Shown one piece after another: positions 11,215 through 20,230 of a DNA stretch of 64,000 nucleotides. Every line of letters begins with the position of its first letter. Position 1 is the stretch's first letter. Both the position numbers and the translations under genes were made by a program. This DNA is from Epiperipatus broadwayi (taxonomy: Eukaryota; Onychophora; Udeonychophora; Euonychophora; Peripatidae), in contig JAQFVV010006200.1 of the NCBI GenBank assembly GCA_028023455.1, positions 7,157,506 through 7,221,505 on the forward strand, written 5' to 3'. The notes beneath the pieces are model-generated. The model searched no databases and was not told where the DNA came from. It saw nothing but the letters and a program-made list of their open reading frames with translations.

Positions 11215-13661
11215 GTAAATAATAATTAAATGCAAATAGATCAAAATAGAGATGCTTGTAGTTCATAATAAACACATATAGACACGAGGTTAGCATTTTA
11301 CATGGAAAAACATTATAATTCACAATATACAAATATAAAAATGTGGTTATAACTTTATATATAAAAAGCATTATAGTTTACAAGAAACATATATAGACAT
11401 AAGATATGAATTTTATATAAACAAACATTATAGTTTATAATAAACATATACAAATATGATATTAGAATTTTATATGAACAAGTGACATATACAAATATGA
11501 TGTTAAAATTTTACACCAACAACCATAACAAGATTAGAAAATTAAAATTCTCTGAAATTATCATCACAGTTTTTTTAATCTACAGGAAACCGCACTAATA
11601 TAGAATGAAATAATTGTATTAAGTATATTTACCATCAAAATAAGAATAATAAGATAATTCTGGTTTATAATGAAAAATGGTTTGGAGTTATACATAATCA
11701 ACACCAATTCAAATCACAGTTTAAAAGTATTTTTTGATTCCTGCTGGTCAAAAGTGATATAAGATTAATACTATGTTCCAATAACAGATCACTGGGAGAA
11801 TTTTTTTCCAATTGGTAACGCTAACATGAATTACTCTATTCTAATTTGTAGAAGATTTATAAAAATGACAGCATTTAAAAATCAATGACTTTGCAATTAA
11901 ATTGTTGTCAAAAAAGTTGATCCAGTTGTAAAAATTTGCATGATTCTAAATGTTCTGTCATTATTTTTAACTTAACAAATTTAAGATAGCAGTATGAAAA
12001 GTAAGGTGATCCCATAAAAGCAGTTTCTTCTTTACAATTATCATCATAAATTAAATACTGCAGCCCTGATAAATTACTGATTTTATAGAAACATTAAAAC
12101 TAATGGCTGAATAGAGTTGTCAATTGTTAAAAAGCAAACCTTTGAAATGGGAGGTTAGAAGTACTTAATAATAACTATAAAAACTTTTGCTTATTCAGTT
12201 TGAATAAAATCTTGAAGATCTCTTCAAAACAAGTGGATCTATAAGGAACTGGATTTGTACTTATGATGTTAGGTATTAAATGTGTTGTAAATATTAAATA
12301 TGATATTAGTAATCCTTATTTTTATTTACTGAATATTGATATTAATATTTTTGAAATTATATCACAAATCACCTTTTAAGAAACTATTTAATTGTTTACA
12401 AGTTATCTTTTTATATGAATACAAGTCTAATACATTTGTGCCTATTTTTATGAGTAACTGGAATATTTTTCTCATTTTGGACTTTGGTCACATAAAATTA
12501 TTTTATCTGGTTCTAACTATTCATTTATATTCAAGGTCTTTGATTTTATGTTCTAATAAAAGTACTAGTATCTGATAAAATGAATAAAAGAGTTTAGATA
12601 AAAGATTAGTAAAAAATAAAATCATCTGTAGAGAAATTTAATTTTTAAAAATGTGATTTTAGAAAAAATAAATCTAAAAAACATGGAATTTAGTAATATG
12701 TCTGCTGTAAAAGTATTCACATAAACAAGTAGGATGTGCACAGCATAAGATTTATAAAATTTACACAAATAAGATTTTCTAAGATAACTTACTGGTTGAA
12801 AAGATGATTTCTTTGTCAGACTGGATATATTATAATATTGTGTAATCAGATATAGTAGAATTTCATGAGATGTGACCATTAAATAAAAACTTTAAATAAT
12901 AATACAGAGATATTAGGTGGAATAAAATGTTAATGGAAAAAAATCATGTATTGTTATGTTTTTCTTAGTTTTCATTCAAACAACAAAACATTTTTTTTTT
13001 TTTTCAAATTGGAATTAATCAAGAAACCATTCGTTTTTAATTCTCTAATTTACCACTATGCTTAACAACACAAATTGGAATAGATACTCATTTAACTGTC
13101 ATCAAAAGCTGAATTCTGAAGATATGATTAATTGTAATTATTGAAAATAGTGTTTACAATATTCTTTTTTATATAAATTATATACTATACCTTAAAACTT
13201 CATTACATTTGTTCACAATTATGATGAGGATACTTTTTCTTTTCTTAAATGGACAACTATGATTTAGATATATACACAGTTTGAAAAATATATTATTTGT
13301 GTAAATTGCATTGATATCAATAATTCATACTACATTTTATTTTAATGAACATTTTTATAAGCATATATAATCAATCATAACAAATAGTTTTTATTAGTTA
13401 TCTTTTATTTCTATTATAGTATTCAATGCACTGATCTTCATCCATGGATCCACATTTGATAACAAATTAATTTAAAACTTAAAATATGACAAAGAAGGAA
13501 ACAGAGAAGATCAAAAACTCACTCATTGAACCATGTGCTCAAAGGACTGTCTAAGGTGTTTATTTATATCTATATAGATAACAATATGACAGAATTCAAA
13601 TGTTTATGAAACAAAGAAAAATAAAAACTGAGCCAATGAGGCATATTCTGCTAAGCACAAT
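11215..13661. other. AT-rich spacer, nothing identified
   Basis: Repeated ATATACAAATATGATRTTA-type words occur at 11270-11520 (loose, roughly 60-90 bp spacing), suggesting an old degenerate tandem. The small open frames at 12.3-12.9 kb have no recognisable protein features. Confidence 0.4.
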
Positions 13662-13673
13662 CACTGTAGTAGT

Positions 13674-13818
13674 GTTTGTATTTTTATATTGGACTATTTC
13701 CATCATCTAATATGTATGTTGAATGTCTTTAGAAAAGTTTAACATGCACATTAGATGATGGAAATAGTCCAATATAAAAATACAACTAGAATACCATCAT
13801 CACAAACCTCCAGGAAAA
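13674..13818. mobile_element. Foldback retroposon, family FB5, with 12-bp target duplication
   Basis: Arms of about 37 bp (about 13678-13715 and 13747-13784; TATTTTTATATTGGAC...) are nearly perfect inverted copies around a loop containing TTGAATGTCTTTAGAAAAG. The unit is flanked by CACTGTAGTAGT at 13662-13673 and again at 13819-13830. The segment at 41961-42031 is a single uninverted copy of arm plus loop, so the inverted arm here is an addition to a simple ancestral sequence. Confidence 0.75.
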
Positions 13819-13830
13819 CACTGTAGTAGT

Positions 13831-15480
13831 ATGTTTTAACACATTATTTAGGAAAAAAACTCAGCATTCTGTGGATTTTTTTTTAGAGATCTGTTACATT
13901 CTTCATCACAGTTGTTTTTGTCTTACCTTTTTGACATAATGTCTTTTTCTGCCATTTTTCAATTTTTTTTAACACATCTATGTGTTGTAGTTTTGAGAAT
14001 ACACAGAGTCCAGATTAGAAATCTGCATTTTAAATTACTATTATTGTATTAGAGTTGAAAGACTGTATGTTTATGTGCATGATACATTTATTAAGTATTT
14101 TGAATGATATTAAAAAAAAAGATAAATGATTAAATATGAATCTACTAATTATACAAAGAAATAAATTTGTGAATATACTACCTCAGTACTGAGAAAGGTT
14201 ATATAGAGGTTAAATATGAATTTACCAATAATACAAACAAATAAATTTATGAATAGCATAAAAGGATAAAATTAACAATTAATCTAAATTAACTATCTAT
14301 TAGTCAATAATTTGAGTAATTAGTATTGTAAAATATTGTTCCACATCATGTAAATACTTTATAAATTTATAAAGTTCACAAATGACATCCCATTAATCAA
14401 TTGTCTTCAATTTCACACTTTTAGATTGTTAAAATTCATGAAAATAATTCAATTTATTACATTTTAGGAAAAATAATATTGATGAAAAAATTTAGAAACT
14501 GCTTTTAAAATGCTATTTTTCATCTCTTTTTTAATTTCTTTTCTTTTTTTTCTATTTTTAAAAGTAATTCAATTTTAATTTATCTATTTATCATTTCTTT
14601 TCCCTTATATTTGCTTTCTAATTTTTCACTACATATATATAGTGAAGACTTCTATACATTATTTCCATATTTTATTTTCTTATATATTTATTTCATGTGC
14701 TTTTAGTTGTTGTTGTTTTTTTACTTCCTAATTATCATGATATAAATAATGTCATTTTATTTTTTCTGGATTTTTTGTTCCTCAGTCTGTTTTGGATCCT
14801 GTGATTATTAACAAATCAAGATCTAATGCAATATTTTTTTTTTTTTGCATAAATAGTTGATTTTTAATTTATAACCACTCTTAGCTTCCCATTCCTTTTT
14901 TTTCTCTTTGGACTGAAAGAAAATTTAATAAATATTGCTGTCTATAATCATGTTTTATCATGAAACAAATTACATGCATGTACTTTCATTGGTAAAACGA
15001 CCTTAGTAATGAAAAAGTCTATGCATTTTAGTCCACTTGTAATAAAATCACATAGTAAGAACTTCACAGTGTAAATATATGAATAACATTTAGAAGGAAT
15101 TTAAATTTAATAAGAATGTTAAAAAGATCTTACAATTTTTTTAAAATCATTTTTATGACTTTCTTGCTAATAAATTTCTTTCATATTTGTTTTACATTTA
15201 GAAATTTATTTAGAAACATAAAAAGAGACTTATTAGCAAAAAATAATTAATTTAGATTTAATTATATTTTTTCAAAAACCAACTGCTATAACATTGCTAA
15301 AGTCTAAATAAATACTATCTCACATTCAATCTCTCTTTTTTAAATAATAATAATCACTTTCTGATTTAATCAACTAATAGAAAACAATAATGAAAAGACA
15401 TTAGACTAAACAAACACATTAGACTATTTTTTTGGTATGTGTGTTTGCACACAAAAATATGTTAACAATTCCCCCTCCCC
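13831..15480. other. AT-rich spacer, nothing identified
   Basis: Only a local imperfect duplication is visible at 14120-14250 (AAATATGAATYTACYAAT.ATACAAA..AATAAATTT.TGAATA, twice). No gene or structured element is supported. Confidence 0.4.
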
Positions 15481-15489
15481 CATAGACAA

Positions 15490-15705
15490 TTTGTTTTTAT
15501 TGAAGCTCATATTTCTGGCCACAAGCCATAAACTAGTCTGTGAATATTGGATGAGTAGGCACTAGATAGGGATTTTATGCACAAGCTTCTTTACTCTGAC
15601 TTGCGCTGAGTAGCACTACTGTATGGAGAGTTTTGCCTGTTTAATGAGTTATGAGCAAGCATAAGAAATAGTGATCATGTGATGTTGAGTGGTTTAGAAA
15701 ATAAA
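15490..15705 (+). mobile_element. H2-family hammerhead retroposon, rearranged copy
   Basis: The segment matches the H2 body (GCCACAAGCC, AAACTAGTCTG, ATTGGATGAGTAGGCACTAG, GTATGGAGAGTTTTGCC). It is then followed by the H2 head in inverted orientation (AATAGTGATCATGTGATG). The hammerhead region is decayed: CTGATGA is lost and TAAAC replaces GAAAC. No clear flanking duplication was found, so the borders are approximate. Confidence 0.6.
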
Positions 15706-15937
15706 TTTAATAAAACAAATAAATAGCTATAATTTTTTTTTAAAAAGGAGATCAAACAATGAATGGAAACTGCATAGTATTGAATTTTCTATAAATGTTA
15801 GTTTACTATCTTCTATTTTTGGAAGTTCTTGATTTATCAACGATAGGCTAATGGTATTAAAACTTATTTTGTACAATGGTACATGTGCTCATTTCAACAC
15901 ATTTTATTATTAAATTTAAAAAATTTATAGAATGAAG

Positions 15938-16230
15938 CTTTTTATTTCTCATTGGATAGATTCTTTGCATCAATGTTATTAAAAGAACACATTTTTCTTC
16001 TTGGGGACTTTAATATCCATGTTGATATAAACAATAAACTTTGGCCAAAAGTTGTTTGAAGGTATTGCTGCTGTAAACTTAAATGGTCTGCTCTTGTTGA
16101 ATTTTTGCATAATACACATATTAACTATAACAAACACTTTGTTTAGACAAAAAAATTATTATAAAAAACTTGAATCTTTTCATGTTCGAAACAATGGCAT
16201 CTACTATTCTGCATTATAGTTTAGAGTCAC
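15938..16230 (+). pseudogene. LINE AP-endonuclease domain relic
   Basis: Plus-strand translation gives the endonuclease signature HIFLLGDFNIHV (about 15990-16025), preceded by FYFSLDRFFAS and followed by LWPKV. After a frameshift near 16058 come VNLNGLLLLNF, ITNTLFRQKN and, in another frame, QWHLL. The order LLGDFN, WP, VNxNG, ITNTxF, HWHLxD is that of the apurinic/apyrimidinic endonuclease of RTE-like and related non-LTR retrotransposons, which nicks the target DNA. Stops and frameshifts rule out function. The reverse transcriptase part is not attached; a possible continuation lies at 18.5-18.8 kb, with two H1 elements in between. Confidence 0.7.
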
Positions 16231-16921
16231 AATATAAAAAGTTTATAATATATAAGCACTTTCAAATGCAGATTGTTAGATAGAACATAGATTAGTATAT
16301 TCTATGATTAAATGATAGTTGAATTAAATATAGATTTTATTTATATTATAATTATAAGAAACGTTATGTTCCATATATAGTATTTATGACTCATATTAAA
16401 TGTCAATGTCTATTAAATACCAAAATTTCTCATATGAACTTTCAGGATTGTTCTGTTATTATGACAGAGATTTTGGTTAGGAATATGTTATGAATACCAT
16501 AAAATCTATTCTTGTGCTTATTAAAAAGATATGTAATGGATGATTCTCTGATAATGATCTTGTTATAATGATCTGATAAGACATTTTCTTATTGGTAGAA
16601 GAATTGATTGAATGTGGAACTTTATAACTAATATAGATATTTAAAGCAGAAATTCAATAACTGACAAGATTTAAAAACAATACTTTCTGAAATGAAACTG
16701 GGAAACAAATGCAGACTTTTGCTATTATGATTACTTTAGATATTTTTGACACACTGAAAGTAGTAAGAGTACTTGAACAACACTCTTATAATTCTATTAA
16801 ATTTATCATTAGTGCTTAGTGATGAACTCATGAACTTATGCCAACTGATCTTAAGAGTAATTCTAATGTTTGAATTTTTTAAAGTTAAGAAGGTAGACAC
16901 AACTGAAAAAATCACCATGAA

Positions 16922-17434
16922 ATATAAACAATGAGCATTGCCAATTGCTCAACAAGCTTTGTGATAAATGCTTATCCAGAAAAAGCATTTAAAATATTTC
17001 TCTCAGGAAACCCGCCTCTAACCTCTGACCATGGTTTCATGCTTTGGCACTCCTCAGAGAGGTGTTAGGGTAGCTTCAAACACTAGATCTAAAAATACCA
17101 ACCCAAAGCCAGCATTTATCTAAAAGTTATCTATTGAGTGGAAAATCTAAAATAAGAGTTCAGACACCTACATGTCTTTAAACCCAGCTATCTAACTCAA
17201 ATAGCTATATGTGGTTGAGATATCTTTAGCCATACCATATATTAGTAGTCTTAGCAATATAACATTGCATAAGACTTAAGGAAGAGACTACAAATAGTCA
17301 AAATAAGAGTCATAGATCACATGACCCAATTATCTTAAGCTTGTAAGATATAAACAATGAGCATTGCCAATTGCTCAACAAGCTTTGTGATAAATGCTTA
17401 ACCAGAGAAAGCATTTAAAATATCTCTGTCAGGA
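16922..17434 (-). mobile_element. H1-family element with 86-bp terminal direct repeats
   Basis: 16922-17007 and 17348-17433 are about 95% identical (TATAAACAATGAGCATTGCC... to ...TCTSTCAGGA), 426 bp apart, so the locus is 1.2 units of a 426-bp period. Read on the minus strand the order is tail, head (GGGTCATGTGATC), body, hammerhead at 17018-17068, tail. This partial-dimer form is what a head-to-tail multimer of a ribozyme unit would leave, and fits neither an ordinary SINE nor an LTR element. A clean flanking duplication was not found. Confidence 0.7.
17018..17068 (-). ncRNA. hammerhead ribozyme, type I, intact (H1 family; best example)
   Basis: Minus strand from 17068: stem I strand CTAACACCTCT, core CTGAGGA (17057-17051), stem II GTGC/GCAT with loop CAAA (17050-17039), GAAA (17038-17035), stem III CCATGG (two pairs), cleavage dinucleotide TC (17028-17027), then AGAGGTTAG. 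Stem I pairs CCTCT with AGAGG and, after an ACA bulge, CTAA with TTAG. Every core nucleotide fits the consensus and all three stems form. Predicted cleavage is 3' of the C at 17027. Confidence 0.87.
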
Positions 17435-17972
17435 ATTGTTATTTATTACTGAAAAGATACTTTAAAGAATTTCATTAAATATACTGTTTCCAGTTAATGG
17501 TGAATAGATGTCAGAGACTAAATGTTTGTAGATAATCTATCAAATTCCAAATAATCTTTCTTCCATAGTAAATTTAATAGAAGAGTCAATGCTATTCAAA
17601 TCATTTTAAAATTCCCCTAATTTATTTTTATATATTATAAGCATATAATCATTAATATGCTTAATAAATAATTAGAAAATTTATAGGCATTGTAATAACA
17701 CTATTCTCTCTCTATATAAACTAATATACACAGAACAAATTAATAGAGAAATATCAAGTATTGGTTGTATTATTTATTCATTAATTTATTTTGTATATTA
17801 ATTTTTTAAACAATAGTATTATTAAAAATGAATGTAAATTTTTGAAGTCATTTATTGAAAGTTTTTTAATAATATAAATAGGTTTAGTTTTTTTATTAAA
17901 TTTATTATAAAATTTGATAGACTAAAATTTTAGATTTATTGATTGTAAGAGATAGGAAAGTAGATATATTGT

Positions 17973-18138
17973 AGTCAAAATAAGAGCCCTAGATCACATG
18001 ACCCTATTCTCTTAAGCTTGTAAGTTATAAACAATGAGGATGGTCAGAGGTTTGGGGGGGGGGGGTCCTGACAGAAATATTTTAAATGCTTTCACTAGCT
18101 AAGCATTTATCGCAAAGCTTGTTGAAGAATTGGCAATT
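17973..18138 (+). mobile_element. H1 deletion derivative with 12-bp target duplication
   Basis: Perfect direct repeats TAGATATATTGT at 17961-17972 and 18139-18150 bound a 166-bp unit. The first part (17973-18040) is the H1 head (ATCACATGACCC, CTTAAGCTTG). It is joined directly to TGGTCAGAGG, which spans the hammerhead cleavage site, and then to the 3' tail (AGAAATATTTTAAATGC...). A run of 12 G (18054-18065) follows. The join lies within a few bases of the predicted ribozyme cut. Confidence 0.75.
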
Positions 18139-18489
18139 TAGATATATTGTGTTTTAATTATTTTATTAAAGAGAAAATTTAAGAAAAATAATTAGGCTTT
18201 ACAATTATCCATTTTAGTTCAAAGGAAGAAAAGGTTTATTATAGAAATGAAAAAGTAAATATTTCTAATGATATTACTACATTTAAAAATAGTTTTATAA
18301 ATGTATTATTAATATGTGTTTCTTTGATGAGCTGGTAAAGAAAATCTTATTTAATAAAAAGCAATTTAAAATTAACTCTAATAGTAATAGTAAAAATGAA
18401 AAAGAAAATCAATTTGTTACATTGCCCTTTAAGATCTTTATTTTGTAAAATATTAAACAAAAACAATTATTTGTAAGGTAATAAGTAAA

Positions 18490-18800
18490 TTATTTAAAAG
18501 AGAGATATAATGTTGCAAAAGAAACAAATGATATTAAATTCTGGGAAGTTATACAGAATGTTTATCATGAAAAAACTAAACAAAGTTCAAATAGAAGGGA
18601 TAAAATTCATAAAAACAGAATTTAGTATAGGCATATTAATTCAGTTCATATATTGATAAGAATAATATGAATCATTAAATACTAATTGATCTGACAATGG
18701 ATAATTTGCTAGAGGATGTTGAGATGAAAGTTAAAGAGATTCACTTAATTTATAAGTATGGTTCTGAAGCTATTAATAACATGAAATCTTTTTTAAACAT
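18490..18800 (+). pseudogene. Possible LINE reverse transcriptase N-terminal relic
   Basis: Fragments such as IKFWEVIQNVYHEKTKQ and, at about 18698-18790, LEDVEMKVKEIHLIYKYG followed by INNMK resemble the linker and the 'EVxxAIxxMxxGKSPGxDNIP' start of LINE reverse transcriptases. The frame is interrupted by several stops. It could be the downstream part of the endonuclease relic at 15.9 kb. The similarity is weak and would need a profile search. Confidence 0.3.
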
Positions 18801-19062
18801 AAAATATAAATGGATATTGGAATTGATTAAGGTTAATTAATATTTAAAAATATATGTATGTTGTGATATTTACACTTGGAAAAATCTATATATGTAGATG
18901 AAACTATAAACATGTGTTAAACCATTTAAATGTGACTATATATACATTAACAACTATAATCAGAAATTTAAAATACCCAAAATAAAGTCTATAAAAAGTA
19001 TTAACTGCAGTGGCTTATAGCGTCCACATTATTCTTAATACCTTTCTATTATATAATTCTAA

Positions 19063-19265
19063 ACGTCACATGATCACTATTTCTTAAGCTTGCAATGCTC
19101 TCAGATACAAGGCTCCTCACTGATGAAGGCCACAAGCCAGAAACTAGTCTGGGGATATTGATGAGTAGGCACTAGATGGGGACTTTATGCATAAGCCTTC
19201 TGGCATCCATAGATTACTCTGGCTGGCACTGAGTGGCACCATGTTTGGAGAGTTTTGCCTTTGTT
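19063..19265 (+). mobile_element. H2-family hammerhead retroposon, simple full copy with 14-bp target duplication
   Basis: Perfect 14-bp direct repeats TTATATAATTCTAA at 19049-19062 and 19266-19279. The 203-bp unit starts with the head (CGTCACATGATCAC, CTTAAGCTTGCAA) and continues with the hammerhead (19109-19160). It ends TGGAGAGTTTTGCCTTTG. It has no inverted arm, so it defines the basic H2 monomer from which the foldbacks at 32.6 and 37.8 kb can be understood. There is no poly(A) tail. Confidence 0.85.
19109..19160 (+). ncRNA. hammerhead ribozyme, type I, near-intact (H2 family)
   Basis: Stem I TCCTCA (19114-19119) pairs with TGGGGA (19150-19155). Core CTGATGA at 19120-19126; stem II GGC/GCC with loop CACAA inside an A-A closing mismatch (19127-19139); GAAA at 19140-19143; minimal stem III CTAG; cleavage dinucleotide TC at 19148-19149. 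The only departure from a textbook core is the A-A at the base of stem II, which recurs in other H2 copies and so seems to be a family trait. Confidence 0.83.
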
Positions 19266-19904
19266 TTATATAATTCTAAGTTAAATTTGTATTAGTGGCT
19301 AATTAATAAAATATTGTTTTAACATAATTTTGTCTAATTACTCATAATTTGAATATAAATTGACATTTATAAAATATGCTTCTTTAATTGTTATTTTTTA
19401 TTATTCTTAACATATAAAAACATTGACAAAATAAAAAATAGTTTTATTTAATACTATCCATGTCATAATTTCTAAACAATATTTTTTGTTCATGTATACT
19501 TTTAAATGCATGTTTAGATTTTCCTATACAAGATCACCTATCCCCTCACACTATTTTATAGACAATATTACATTTATTGATTTTATCAACTATATTTTTA
19601 CATTAATAATTAGACTATCAATATTTAGTGCTACACTAAATTCTATATTAAAATTGAAGAATTATTGGAATATCTTTACACACATCTCTTCTTATTTACA
19701 TAAAATAAAAACTGAAGTCCCCATTTTTGCTTTTTTCTTCTCTATGGCTAAAATTATTTGACATATTTAAAATGTTATGCATAATTTGCATATATTGCAA
19801 TTTTTAATAATTGTTTAATTTGATATTTATATTTTATTCCAAAATAAAAATGTTTTAAATCCATCCAATTTATTATGACTATCATAAATCTTTGAACAGG
19901 AATC

Positions 19905-20230
19905 CTCTAAATTCTAAAGGTTTTATAGATATCTTATACTCAGTTTCATTATTTTCTTTCCATAAAACTTAAATAGATACCATATATTATTTAAACTGTC
20001 ATTGGGATTTAAAATGTTCTTTATAAATCTTTAATATAATCAAGATCAGATCTCAAACCACAAATGCATCATCCATATGTCTATATACATTTTAATTTCA
20101 ACATGATAAAACTCTCTTAAAATTTCCCCTCATAATATGAGTAAAATGTTGCTACAAACAACAGGTGAAAGCAGGAGTATATAACTTCTTCTTGATATGT
20201 GTTCATTTAAAAAATTGCTATTTTTTTTTC
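19905..20230 (-). pseudogene. Possible reverse transcriptase relic (catalytic-box fragment)
   Basis: Minus-strand pieces read LSPVVCSNILLIL and then YRHMDDAFVV, the order and spacing of the 'GxxxSPxxANI' and 'YxDDxF' motifs of Penelope-like or related reverse transcriptases. The pieces lie in different frames with stops between them, so this is at best a fossil and could be chance. Confidence 0.33.

Noticed and set aside
13113-13150. CTGAAGA plus hairpin plus GAAA as a further hammerhead
   Set aside because: A stem II-like hairpin exists, but no stem I strands pair and no UH site with short stem III follows; the sequence also belongs to no repeat family.
16924-17435. 86-bp direct repeats as LTRs of a miniature LTR retrotransposon
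   Set aside because: No TG...CA ends, primer-binding site or polypurine tract; the internal hammerhead and the phase of the repeats fit a partial tandem dimer better.
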